From contig JAFREE010000063.1 in NCBI GenBank assembly GCA_019400425.1, positions 1-64,000 of the forward strand: a stretch of DNA of 64,000 nt, given 5' to 3'. The DNA comes from Hymenochaete sp. R1. Lineage: Eukaryota; Basidiomycota; Agaricomycetes; Hymenochaetales; Hymenochaetaceae. The position numbers and the translations under genes are program-made. This document shows, in pieces, positions 21,036 to 32,486 of this stretch. Numbering within the stretch: the first letter of the stretch is position 1; every line of letters begins with the position of its first letter. A model generated the notes under the pieces. It was given only the letters and a program-made list of their open reading frames with translations, did not search any database and was not told where the DNA came from.

Positions 21036-22280
21036 CCACGAAATCTAGCCGCCCGAATTCCGAGATACTCCCTTTCTTGACGATACCCTTGACCTTCATT
21101 TTCAAGATAACCTTCTTGTATAATTTTCCGTGTCTCTTTTGTTAATTTATTCGACAGGGGCTGGCCTTTCTTCTGCATTTTGGAACTTAATTATCATATC
21201 TATCTATTTACTTCACAAAGGCTTTAGGTTATGATTCATCGGAGGACGCCGAGGGTTGCGTGTGTTTGGGGGGGGGGGGCAGGAACACATCGCAGCACAA
21301 CCCCTTTTATTTTACTTCACTTTCTCATGCCAATTCTCGAAAGCGACTGAACTACGACGCCAACAGCCAGTTTCAACCGAATAACTCCATTCGCTCAACT
21401 GGTCGTCGCGACCACGCCGAAGTCGCGCGCACGTCCGCTCCTCTCACGTCTTTACCGAGATAAGGTTTCACCTTCCCCATCAATGGAACTTTTTGAAGCT
21501 TCTACGCATCAATTCATCATTCTCTCGAATCATTGTTAAGTCCGCTTGACTAGCTTGACCAACTCATGATGTTCGCCAAGGTAAACTATGTTGTATTCCG
21601 GTTGGCCCCGGCAGCTGCCCTGGCGGCGCTGGCGATGCCTCCTTTACTTACCTTTTGCCTTTTTGGTGATCATCAGGAACTCGAAGATTGCCAGAGGAGA
21701 GCGCTCCGTCTTTTTGAAATAATTTGAAGTTGACCAACGCCGCCCAACCTTTCCTTATTGCTTATTGATCCGCATTAGCTCTGAAAGGTGAGCCATGTGT
21801 ATATCATATCGCACTTTTCCATTCTCAATTCTACAAGTTTTTTTCTAATCAAGTGCCAGATCTGATCGGTAGGACGAGCTCTACGCGACCAATAGTAGGC
21901 CAAGTCGAACCCGGCTGCGCACAATTCCTACCGATGTATCCGACGAGAAGAAGCACGTCGAAAACCCGCCGAGTTCGGTTAGAACTTGAGACAGTACAGT
22001 ATAAAACATCGTCGGCCCAAAATGAGACTGGAACGCCTTTACTCTTGATTTCCCCCTCTGGACGAATCTCAAACAGGACTTTGCTCCTTCCCCTTCCACT
22101 CTTTTGCTATTTTATCTCTGACGGTCTCTCTCTTCTCAGGAGCCGCCAGCTGACAGGTCTCAGGCAGCCACTAAGTGCCCCTCGCTCATTTCAACTTGCT
22201 TCTTTTGCCATTTTCGTCTTATTCAAAACTCATCTCCCACTATTTGGTTTGCTCCTCAACCCCTTCTCCTGACCTCAGAC
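21036..22280. other. intergenic and likely long leader of the glycosidase gene
   Basis: CT-rich towards 22280. Includes a poly-G run near 21270. Frames in this stretch read as low-complexity, and no gene is recognised. Confidence 0.5.
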
Positions 22281-23748
22281 ATGTTGTCAACTTCATTCCT
22301 CACAACGGCAGTCGCTCTCTGCGCTGCAATCTTTTCCGATGCCAAGCCGGTCCGACGACGGGACGTAGGAAACGCACTCTCAGTCTATAATGAGAAAGGC
22401 TGGCTCGCCGAACCCATCAAGAACGCCATGCTTGGTTCAATCCGTACATCCTGGGAGCAGGGTACCGCCGCCAACGGCGTTCAGGAGATAGAGAACCCAG
22501 AGTACTCGTACTTTGCCGCCACCCCATTCCAGAATAATGGCAACATTCCCGTCGGAGCCCTCACACTCGCTTTGAGCGCTGCCGTCCGTCAAGCTGAAGA
22601 TGGACGTCTCAGTCAGGTTATCAATGACGGTTTGGATGGTGCTGCGTTGGATGGGGCTTCTTCTGGGCCTTACACTTTGCTTGGTACGTCACTGCGCACT
22701 TTGGTCGTCGATTTGCAGCGTCTTATGACTTTGAATTTTTGCGTACAGGTACTTTCACCGACCCAGAAAGGCAAGAATTCTGGCAAAATGCTACTGAGCA
22801 CCAAATGGACTACGTGAGTTGTCGTAAACGGCCCGCTACCGTCCTTTAAATAGCTAACAATGCTCATGTGGACGGTCATTTTATCGCTTCCATAGCTTCT
22901 CAACTCTGTCCCTCGGACAAAGACCGGCGCAATGTCTATGCGTAATGATTCGCTAGCGTACTGGAATGACGGTGTTTACATGGCGCCTCCTTTCCTTGCC
23001 ATGTACGGTGCGGTCAACAACAAAATCGACCTCCTCCAACTGGCTTATGACAACTGTCGCCTCTACCGTGAGGCGCTCCTCATCACGAACGGCACGACTG
23101 GCCCCTTGTGGGCGCACGCGTATATGGAGGATGAGGAGGCGTGGCTGGACAAGGGTCTCTGGGCCACCGGTAAGTTCGGATCGCTCTTTCTCCGCTATAG
23201 AAAGTAATTAATGAGTTCGACGCACAAGGTAATGGTTGGGCTGCACTTGGCATGGTTCGCGTTCACGCCATCATCCAAAAGAGCCCCTTCGCCGATCAGA
23301 TGAAGGAGCAGCAAGATGACCTCAAAGCATGGTACAAGGAGATTCTTGATGGCACCTTTAAGGCGATTGTACGTTTCCCTCATCTCTACAGACGCACACC
23401 TTTCTGATTATTACTTCACTCTGTTAGGGCTCCGATAACCTCATTCCGAATTACATTGACAAAAACAACACCTTTGGCGACGCTGCCTCGTCCGCTGCCC
23501 TCGCGTCAGTCGCATTCCGTGCCGCAGTCATCGACCCCGAGACCTTTGGTGCAAACTACACCGAGCCAGCAACCACACTCGCCCAGGCAGTCCTCAGCGG
23601 TGTTGACGAGCTCGGTATCATCTCCCCGTACGTCAACCCGCTCAGCTGGGAGGAAATTGGCAAGCTCTCGACCGAAGGTCAAGCTTTCGGCCTGATGATG
23701 GTTGCTGCTATGCGTGACTGGCTAAGGTCATGTAACCAACAAGTTTAA
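22281..23748 (+). CDS. secreted six-hairpin glycoside hydrolase (GH88/GH105/GH76-like; 5 exons)
   Basis: Exons 22281..22683, 22749..22813, 22896..23169, 23229..23368 and 23428..23748 give 400 aa. An N-terminal signal peptide is followed by a dibasic stretch (RRRD). Family-like motifs: SIRTSWEQGTAANG, FQNNGNIPVGALTLALSAAVRQ, DSLAYWNDGVYMAPPFLAMYGA, CRLYREAL, GLWATGNGWAALGMVRV, LSTEGQAFGLMMVAAMRDWL. These helix-and-Trp/Gly signatures and the length fit secreted fungal six-hairpin glycosidases annotated as GH88/GH105-type unsaturated glucuronyl hydrolases. GH76 is the main alternative. The likely role is extracellular oligosaccharide breakdown. I did not assign catalytic residues with certainty. 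Confidence 0.75.
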
Positions 23749-24217
23749 ACGGACTGCTTTCTTTTTTCTTGATTTCGCTTTTTCTTTTCTTGGACGATGC
23801 ATACCCTCTACATCTTCGTCTGCATGTTTTCATCGCTTTTTTTGGCGGGCGGATTGCTTGTTGGGGCCTTCGGGTTTATTCACGACTTTGACGTTTTAGT
23901 GTACTTACCACGCCCCTCTGGTGCTTATCCGACCCAGCCATTCTTTCTCATTTCGTGCTTTGTTCTTCCTGCTTTCTTGAGTAAAGTAGTTCGCAATTTC
24001 ATGCCATCTTGAAGCTTATACCTGAAGGATGTGTGTTGGCGTTTTAATTCGTATTTATTTGCTATATCAATCATCTACATTCTGGACATCGATCTTGGTC
24101 GGTTGTTTCGGCGCGGAACTATAATTTAATACTGAGTCGCTGGGTTACAATGGTGGATACTACACTGTATGATAAGCAAGGGGCGGCTTTACGAATGGGC
24201 TTTAGTTCTCATGGTCA

Positions 24218-24779
24218 TTATTTTTTCGTAGCGTCTGGGCAACCATCGTTGTTTGGCCTCGGATTCGCTTCTTCGTATGCCCTTTGAGTAGCCGCAGGTG
24301 CATTGAAGTGTAGCACATCGGCATGCACATTTACGTTGTGAGACGTATGTCCATTTGGCATTCGCGTGGAATTGCTATTGAATTTAATTTAAGTTCATCT
24401 GGCGCGTAGACATGTGAAAAAGAAAATATCTAAGCTTACCAGGTGAATCGCAGGTCAATCCGCTGTGAATTTGGTGGGATGGTGACCATGCCTAGGCCGA
24501 GTGGAAGTGTGACCACTGGATTTACTGGTGGTGCCGGAGCACTGACAGGAGCAGCAGGAAGAGCACGAGCAGGTGTTGGGGCAGATGCAGGTGTATTAGG
24601 TCTGTTTTGCGCAGCCTGTCTTGCGCGCAAAAAATCTAAGGTGTCGTGAAGAAGCTGGGGATCATAACGCCTGCGTCCAAAATTTTCGTCAAGTCCCTGG
24701 TAGACAATAAGAGATCCGCTACGTACCGTGCAGCGCCACAGGTAGCGTGTCTTGCGAGCATTCTGTTTTTGCGTGCCAT
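24218..24779 (-). CDS. small spliced hypothetical protein, 146 aa (3 exons)
   Basis: Found by splice reading: exon 1 24779..24727, exon 2 24670..24440 and exon 3 24374..24218 sum to 441 nt with both junctions in phase. Intron 1 is 56 nt (GTACGT, branch-like CTTGAC, GCAG); intron 2 is GTAAGC..AATAG. The protein starts MARKNRMLARHATCGAAR, continues RYDPQLLHDTLDFLRARQAA, has a Pro/Ala-rich linker, then GLGMVTIPPNSQRIDL, and ends hydrophilic (NNDGCPDATKK). No signal peptide or membrane helix; function unknown. Three clean phase matches in 560 nt make a chance model unlikely, but no homolog is known to me. Confidence 0.55.
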
Positions 24780-25799
24780 TTCAATGACTCTAGATACTTC
24801 GGAGAGGATGGACTCTACATTTTGACGATGGGCTTAGTATATAAAGCTAACGTCGGGCGCTTCGATCTCGATAGGCGCGCGTCATTACTGTGTTGAACAG
24901 TTTCACAGATCGTTGGTCAATTCATGTTGCATAATCATCAGTGTTCTCGAAAATGAGAATTCACGCGCTTCTCCAAAGAAAATGCGTAAGTCAAAAGCCA
25001 AAGTGACTTTCTACTCTTGTCTAGAGAGATTCTGAGCCGTCAGACGACTCATTGCGAACTGGAAGCTAAAGAGAAAAGCGTACGGCCGTCTGATCGATAC
25101 TCCATAACGGGAAAAAACCTAAACGCTGAATCAAAGTGATTTGAACATGGCATCATGATTATTAATTGCTGTAACACTTTTGTAGACTATGCCTGTGTAC
25201 ATCAGTGCTTCATAGTATACAGTCTGTTTCATAGGATGCATCGCGACCTACAGTATTGTTTTCTTTTTGAATCGAAGTCCCAAATTTCGGAGGTTCATGA
25301 GCAGTTCCGTTTATTGAAATGCCGAAGCTTGTTCAATCAATGGAAAGTCGAGTTATCACGGGAAGCAGTGACAAGGCGAATCTCTAGCTTCAAGGCAAGA
25401 TCATAGAATTGCTGGAGGAGCAGACCTCGATGGAAGAAGGCAAAATGCTCCAGAGAAATGGCTCTAAGCGTAGGGCTCTTCTCGATAGACGTTTGCTGAG
25501 ATGTTCTCCATGTACAACGGGTCCAACCAACGAGATTAATGAATTCGAGATCAGTGCGAGGCACACGTTCAATGCAACAATTCTTTGAATCTATGAATAA
25601 GCACTCAAAATGTCTGATAAGAAATAAAAAGAAGTCCCCTAGCGCTGGAGGCCGTCCGCGTATTGCAAAAAAACGGACATTACAAATATCTAAATTGAGT
25701 CTCTTCGGGAATTCCGCCAGTGAGTCATTAACCAAGTTCGACAAAGCCTCGAGGAAACTCACAGCTTCTATAACCAAAGTGTCGATTCTACCTCCCTTG
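24780..25799. other. gene-poor stretch with conflicting open frames
   Basis: From about 25240 to 25820 the + strand has three successive frames (a Glu/Arg-rich helix-like run including LLEEQTSMEEGKMLQRN, then a Lys/Ser-rich run), while the - strand has a 146-codon frame at 25337-25777. Neither joins into a protein I can support. A frameshifted relic of a coiled-coil gene on + is possible. Confidence 0.3.
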
Positions 25800-26994
25800 T
25801 CATTCGCCTCGGCTGCTCACTAGCATTTGCATAGACCACTCGTAGGCGCCAAGGAATACCGCCCCGCCAGCTGAAATCCATAATGTTCGGGGCAGGACAC
25901 CAGCAAAAAGCGCCTTCAACCCTTCCTTTGCATAAATATCTTTGAAACGGGCCGCGAGAGTCGGTACGTTCTTCTCAGACATTTTCTATATAAACAGGAA
26001 GGCTATATTAACGAAAAGCATGGGTAGAACGAAAAGGGCGAAATGGAAGATGTCGGTATAGTATCTCACCCGAATGTCGAGCATTGTCCGGGTCTTCAGA
26101 ACGTCTAATGGGGTAGTTAACGCAGCGGCAACACCTCCTGCAATGCTACCGCAGACCGCAGCTTCATGGGCGCCAAGCACTGGCTTTTCTAATGTCCGAG
26201 CAAGTCTTATCTTCAAGAATTCATACAACGGGAATTGTATAGATGTGAAGGGAATCTGGCATGAGGTAGCTCTTTATAAAAAAAGTTCTATGAAGCAAAC
26301 GGAAGAAAGCATGTGCTCACCTCTCGCACAATAGTAGACCCAAAGCCCCGGTAAAACCCCCCTAGACCATCGTGGGCCAGTATGTAGCGCGCAGCAGCTA
26401 ATGAAGGTCTTGCTGGAGAGTTTTGAGATGAAGTTTGCGCACGGCTCTTTACAACTTCGGTTGGAACGCGAACAAGGCAAGCGGCCTACAATATGAAAAT
26501 TAAGGGGAAGAGCGCTACGTCAAGATTGAATTCCCGATGCACAAAAGATATTTCGAAGGAAACGACGCACGACTTCCGCAGTGGACGCCGAGACCATGTG
26601 GTTCACAGCTGCGTATTGCTCTTGTAGGGGTGAGATACGTTTGAGAGTGTCATATGTCGAAAAGAAAACCGCAGCTGGCGAAAGTATCAATTCGTTTACA
26701 TTTTTGCGGTGAAAAAAAATAAGGAGCGTACCGCCTGGAGCGCTTCCGATAACAACACTCCCTACACCCTTGTAAATTCCCTTGAAACCACCAGCTTTGA
26801 AGAACCCTTGGGATGACTGCAGACGTGTCTTGACGGTGTCCAAGGGGTAGAAAAGGAGGTCCACTGACGTCCCCGCAACACCTCCAGACTAGCGAAGAGT
26901 TTGATAACATTTCGTTAGCGTGACTAGCACCTTTAAGAGCACGTTGGGAACGAACGAGGAGAGATTGGGAAAATGTTGGCCCTTCCTTGACCAT
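25800..26994 (-). CDS. PET8: mitochondrial S-adenosylmethionine carrier (Pet8/SLC25A26 type; 6 exons)
   Basis: Exons 26994..26956, 26888..26732, 26674..26571, 26485..26321, 26255..26070 and 25985..25800 give 278 aa, the usual carrier length. Mitochondrial-carrier signatures appear once per repeat: YPLDTVKTRLQSS, VPTEVVKSRAQTS and TPLDVLKTRTMLD, each after a helix starting SGGVAGTSVD, MVSASTAEV/AACLVR or GSIAGGVAAALT. The GFFKAGGFKGIYKGVGSVV, SAPGAAVFF and GVLPRTLWISAGGAVFLGAYE segments match the SAM-carrier subgroup, which exchanges cytosolic SAM for mitochondrial SAH across the inner membrane. The 13-codon first exon (MVKEGPTFSQSLL) uses a GTTCGT donor; it is chosen because it gives SLL-SGGVAGTS in phase. 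Confidence 0.9.
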
Positions 26995-28326
26995 GGCGGT
27001 GAATGCCCGAGTCAGGTTGTTCACTAACACTAGTATTGGCAGTCCCGCCGAACCCAAATCGGGTAGATCGGGGTCTTTTCCTTAGTGATGGGAAATAGTC
27101 ACGTGACTACATGCAGCAAGCAATATGAGTCTAGATCTATTTTAAGAACTTCTTTTGCGTGTATTTCACCGCCATCTACATCGTTCCCAGTCCTACTTAC
27201 CTACACGTTTTCCATTAATGGCACATATGGAAAATTTGAAGGACTTGTCTCGAAGGTGATTGCTATGCCTAGCATCATTAGGTTTGTCAAATAATCAGTG
27301 CTGGGGCCTGCCAGTAGTACGCTACGAAGGGTTGGCTTTGTCTGAGACTGTCTCTAGATCTATCTGCCTCACCGCCCTTTCCTTCAAGAGAAACACATTT
27401 GCATGAGGACGAGAACTATCCATGACGTCTATCAGATTTAATAACACTATCAAAGTACCCATGGTCCCAGCTTTTTCTTCGAAATGCCAGTAATTACAAA
27501 TGAGTGATTGGTTTTGACCGGGAAGGCCAGCTCCCTGTCGTTCTCAGAATGAACATGCATCGATGCACATAATAGTACTGGTGCTGCTGAGTTGAAGTCT
27601 GATATACATCATTTTGGCGAAAAAAATAGTTCTTTTGTGTGATCAGAAGTGGTTCTGATGGGTCTACCGGAGATGAGAACCAAAAGAGCGAGAAACAATC
27701 CCTTGGCCACTGTCTCGGACTTTGCTTAATCAAAGAGCTTTTTCACGTCGAGCGATTCGTTAGTACGTTGTCAGCAGTGAAGACGCAGGGGGTTAGTCCT
27801 ACGGTAAAACATTTGTAAGAACCCGCCCAGAGCCACTTGTACTCTACCAACCAGGATGTAATAAAACTATCAAGCATGGAAGAGGATAGCAGAGGAAGTT
27901 CCCAGCATAACCATATTACCTCGGCTGGTGCACACGGCATCAAAAGGCCGTCTGCTTCGCAGTGATCCACTTTACCCTTCATTTTCATTACACTTACAGA
28001 AGAGAAACAAGCATATGAGGGCATACGAGCTCATGCTAAATGCTATGACCACTACAGAATAGTATAATGTATTTTGGTAGACGTGATTGAACTACAGACG
28101 GAAGCGTGGAAACGAAGGCCAAAGAGGAGGACAGGGTCGCGGTCGCGGCGAAGCGACACAAGCTTGCTTGCTCACCAACGTCCATCATTTTCCCCATCAT
28201 CTTGCCCACACGTTCATTTCCTCGTCTTTCTCTCTTTTATTTCCTATTTTCCTCTTCTCGGGCACAACATCGGGATTTTACGCATCTTTCTTTCATTTTA
28301 TCCATCGTTTCTTCAGGTCGATCTCA
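26995..28326. other. 1.3 kb intergenic stretch
   Basis: Lies between the divergent SAM-carrier and aspartic-protease genes. Frames at 27494-28024 on the minus strand give no recognisable protein. The last 180 nt are CT-rich, probably the protease gene's leader. No gene is supported. Confidence 0.45.
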
Positions 28327-30322
28327 ATGCGTTTCCAGTTTCTGGACGTTCTGTGTTTCGTCCTCGCGGTCCACGCCGTCTCCCTTCCTTTCGCTGTCCA
28401 CCATAGCTCCTCAAGATACTCGATAGACTCGAAGATCAGCAAGCGAGATTTACTCAGCGTCAAGAACATTGCAAACTCTGTATATGTGAGCAACGTCACC
28501 CTCGGTGGAAAGACTATACCCGTCATGCTTGACACTGGAAGGTGAGTTTCACTCCACTCTTATTCGACCTCAGCGACTTCTAACGCTCTTCTATACATTT
28601 CTTAGCTCTGATTTATGGGTAACGCAAGCTATATCAGGCGCGAGTGATACTGGAAAGGCTGTCGAGCTAAACTATGCTGTCGGTAAAGCATCCGGTACGC
28701 AGTTCGTCCCTTGTTCCCACTCAAGCGACAATGGCTAACAAAACGCAACAGGCGACATTTTCTTCTCAGATCTGCAAATAGGCAACTGGTCAGTATCTGA
28801 CCAGGCATTCTGTGAGTTTTTGCCCGTTCTTGTCTCTCCATCACTTTTTCTACTTCCGCCGACTTTGTGTTCTGCCACGGACCCATGCGCATCGACACGA
28901 CGCTGACTTGGGTTCATCACAGTATACGTGAAGGATACCTCATCCTTCTCCGCAGACATTGGCTCCCAAGGATACGATGGTCTGATCGGCTTAGGGCCCA
29001 ACACTGGTTCCGCCATTCGCAAGAAGCTCGATACACATGACTTCAAAGGAGACGCCGTGCTCGACCGCGTTTTCCAGGAAAACAAAACGGATACCAACTA
29101 CATCACATTCCTCCTCGATCGGAAAAACGACCCAGGAAGTACCATCACTGGTCAATTTACCATCTCCGAACTCGTTTCCGGCTTCAGCAACATTTCCTCA
29201 CAACCGAAATTGGACATCGTGACCGTACCCGGTCTCACAGACTTTGATCAGCATTGGCAGATGTATACCGACAAAAACGGGCTCATTGGTCCAGACGGAC
29301 AGGCTATCGAATATGAGTCCATCGTGCACAAGGCCCCCGACGGCCAGCTCGTCGCTGTTATCGACACTGGATTCACGCTCCCGCAAGTCCCACGATCGGT
29401 CTCTGATGCTATTTATGGACGTGTCCAAGGTGCAGAGTGGAACGCCGAAAATCAAGTGTGGACTATACCCTGCGGCCAGCTTTTGAATATATCTATGAAA
29501 TTCGGCGGTGTTGAGTACCCCATACACCCCCTTGATACCTCTTCATCCGACTTTGGAATCAAAGATTCGAATGGAAACGCTGTGTGCGTCGGGACGTTCC
29601 AGCCTATAACTTCTGCCTTTAGTTTGCTCGGAGAATACGACCTGATTCTAGGAATGGGGTTTCGTACGTCTTTTTCTTTCCTTTAATGAGATAAAAATTG
29701 ATCTGACGTTACTCCAGTCCGAAATACCTATACCCTCATCGACCTCGGGAACTTTGTTGAAGGCTCCTCACGAGACGATGTCGAAGGCTTCATTCAAATG
29801 CTCCCTCTTACTGATCCCCAAACCGCACACGACGACTTTGTCAAAGCTCGCATGGACGGTGTCGACCAGACTGGCGACGCGAAATATGCCCTCCTCCCTG
29901 CCTCCCAGGGTCAATCGTCTCCCGAGTCTTCTGCAGAGAAAAAAGCTCATCTAGCAGAGAAGGTTCTGAGCAGGTGGCCGTACATCTTTGTGGGCTCATT
30001 CATTTTCTTTCTTCTTATCGTTGGATACATCGTATGGCGGTGCTGCCTCCGCAAGCGCTGTGCCGAGCGTAAGAAGGCCAAAGTTGCCGCTGCTGCAGGG
30101 AACGTCGGTGGTTCTCCGGTGGGGATGCGCGGTACAGGGTCAAAGCCCTTACAACTGAACCCTTTGAACGTGCAGAGCTCGTATTACCCCATCCATGACT
30201 CCGCCTCCTCGTCAACTCTGCATATGCCTCACTCGCCTTCGAGTCCGAGCTATCAGAAACAATACAACCCACCTTCCTACTACTCAAATCACAGCGGACA
30301 AAATGGGCATTACGGTGCTTGA
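28327..30322 (+). CDS. membrane-anchored aspartic protease (peptidase family A1; 5 exons)
   Basis: Exons 28327..28541, 28606..28694, 28752..28811, 28923..29663 and 29718..30322 give 569 aa. Signal peptide (1-19), short propeptide with a KR site, then a pepsin-like fold. The first catalytic site is MLDTGSSDLWV (D69) and the second is VIDTGFTLPQVP (D269). Around it, GYDGLIGLGPN and a flap region fit A1 peptidases. Unlike secreted pepsins, it continues into a single transmembrane helix (about 455-478, WPYIFVGSFIFFLLIVGYIVW), a Cys/Arg/Lys stop-transfer and a Ser/Pro/Tyr-rich tail of about 90 residues. This type I layout resembles cell-surface yapsin/CtsD-like fungal proteases but uses a true membrane helix instead of a GPI anchor. 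Likely processes proteins at the cell surface or in the secretory path. Convergent with the first MIF-like gene. Confidence 0.87.
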
Positions 30323-30552
30323 TTCCATACCGCCGGGTTTGGGCCTTACCTTTCGATTCGACTTCTATTCCGAGGCGGGACAGGTTCCGAGGCACTTCGT
30401 TCCATCTTGCTTTGACCATGTTTTGTATTGTCGTATATTGTGTACATTGGTAATGGAAAAGGAACATATCTTTTCTTTCAGAGTTGGGGTGTGGGTACAG
30501 GAGCAATCATGGAGTGTCTACACTTCTGAATCTACGATCTATCTTCAATCCT

Positions 30553-31231
30553 TTAAATGACTGATCCTTGACTTTTCTCTTTCTGGGCTTGCTGCAACTT
30601 GGCCTTGGCGATAGCAACTGTCGTTCCAATATATCTTGAACAAACAAAAAGGGGTGAGATCGGTTCATTATCATCTAAACGTGCAATCTCTAAACTTACC
30701 CAATGTTATCAGCTCCGGCACCACTGATCATGCTGAAGAACAAGCAAGTAAGGATATAGGGTGTATGATCTGAGAATGAGCAGACAGAAACGTACATGAA
30801 GCCTCTCTTCTCATCCACGTTCAGCTCCGCCTTCAAGACCTTCGTCAATGCCTCAATCACCTTGATATTTAACTCGGGCGAGACTTCCAAGACTTTCTAA
30901 GAAATCGCAAGCGAGGAATACACGTTCGTTACGCGATATGAGCAACGTCAAGGTAAACACCCTAGATACAAGCTACGCACAACTTCGACGGAGAACGCCG
31001 GCTCGAAGGTCCCTGCAAAGGACAAATTGGGGTTGTGGGAGAGGCGTGATTGGATAAGGTGTTCGGGATAGCCTGTCGCTTCCGAGATGACCTGGAGAAT
31101 GCAAATATCTCTTGATCAATTCGGGAGGTTTCGTATTCATGAAGAGGGGTGGATTGGACCTTTGAGAGTTGAAGGACGAATCGACGGGCTTCGGCGACTT
31201 CGAAGTTGGTAATGACGTTCACTTCGGGCAT
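30553..31231 (-). CDS. MIF-like tautomerase, tandem copy 1 (5 exons)
   Basis: Exons 31231..31160, 31091..30981, 30896..30796, 30732..30700 and 30634..30553 give 132 aa. The start MPEVNVITN supplies the N-terminal proline that is the catalytic base of the MIF/tautomerase superfamily after Met removal. HNPNLSFAGTFEPAFSVEV, SPELNIKVIEALTKVL and GADNIGYIGTTVAIAKAKL match the MIF fold (two beta-alpha-beta units forming trimers). The residue aligned with human MIF Lys32 appears to be Tyr (ATGYPE). Its substrate in fungi is unknown. The first intron has a non-consensus GTCCAA donor, whereas copy 2 has GTACGT there. Copy 2 lies 614 nt beyond its start, same strand and same intron positions. Confidence 0.82.
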
Positions 31232-31844
31232 GTTTGCTTGCTTTGTCGGTTGGATTGAGTTGAAGATAGATGGAAGAAAGGTAGTGTTGAGTGAATCGAG
31301 GACGAAATAGATGGCGAGTGCTTTTCAAGCTTAAAGGTGAGCTGACGCTTCTTATGCTACGTTCAGCTCACCACCTCTTTTAAATGATATCAATCAAGAC
31401 TTGAAAAGGAAAGTCCGTTTCCGTGGGGTTCGTGAATTTCGTGAATTCCTTTTTTCTCTGACAAACTAATGGACAGACGCTTAGAAATTAGAGGCATCCG
31501 ACTATTGTGGACTTGCTTTTTCGAGGTAATGTGGCTTGCATTCGGGGGGTGACGGAACAGCGCGTACAGTGTCATCAACTGAACCGCCGATTCCGGCCGA
31601 CACTGACTTTGTTAGGGCATGAATTTAGACGTGTGGCTGAAGTTTCGACATTAAGGTTATAAGCGCGGGTTGGGTTGGCATTGCAATGTTAAACGGCGGA
31701 ACTCAGACTTTTGGTATTGACACGCTACATCTTCTTGCATTTTTTATCGCTGGTGACACAAAAATATACGGCACCAACTTGAACATTGTGGATTACATGC
31801 TTGAATCTATTATCTTCGAAAACTCAAACAACTGTTTCTCAACC

Positions 31845-32486
31845 CTATGCTTTCTGAGCTTGTTGTAACTTTTCCTTCGCGATAGTAACTGTCGTACCGC
31901 CGTAACTTAGAAGGGTAGAGGTGAGTAATCATATCCGTCTGCTACATACGAACAGACCAACTTACCCAACGTTATCAGCTTCAGAAGCACTAAGAAAGCT
32001 GCAAAGTAGAATGAGATCATATTATATTTCAAGTCGAAGGGCAAGCGCCAGTAAAAGACCTACATGAACCCTCTCTTCTCATCCACTTTCAGTTCTGTCT
32101 TTAAGACGTTCGTCAACGCTTCGATCACCTTGAGGTTGAACTCAGGAGAGACCTCCAGGACTTTCTATAAAGACACGGGACGTGCGTAGGTGGACGTATA
32201 AGAGACATAATTGAATCTAAGCCAAGGTGACGTACGACTTCGACGGAGAACGCAGGTTCAAATGTTCCTCCGAAGGACAGATTGGGGTTGTGTGATAGGC
32301 GCATTTGGACGAAGTGCTCGGGGATGCCTGATGCCTTTGAGAAGGCCTGAATTGTACGAGGCATCGTTGTTAGGATCTGAATTATTACAAAGAAATTGGG
32401 ATTGTCGGACGTACCTTCGTGAACTCGAGGATGACCCGTCGCGGCTCGGCAACTTCGTGGTTGGTGATGACGTTCACTTCAGGCAT
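31845..32486 (-). CDS. MIF-like tautomerase, tandem copy 2 (5 exons)
   Basis: Exons 32486..32415, 32346..32236, 32164..32064, 31998..31966 and 31905..31845 give 125 aa. Exons 1-4 have exactly the same lengths (72, 111, 101, 33 nt) as in copy 1; only the last differs. Pro2 is retained (MPEVNVITN). Conserved blocks are HNPNLSFGGTFEPAFSVEV, SPEFNLKVIEALTNVL and SEADNVGYGGTTVTIAKEKL. The position aligned with MIF Lys32 is Ile (ASGIPE). Conservation of the fold with drift elsewhere suggests both copies are translated. A TATATATA element lies about 100 nt upstream of the ATG. Confidence 0.82.

Noticed and set aside
25337..25777. 146-codon minus-strand frame
   Set aside because: No motif and no splice continuation; the + strand of the same region looks equally protein-like, so neither could be supported.
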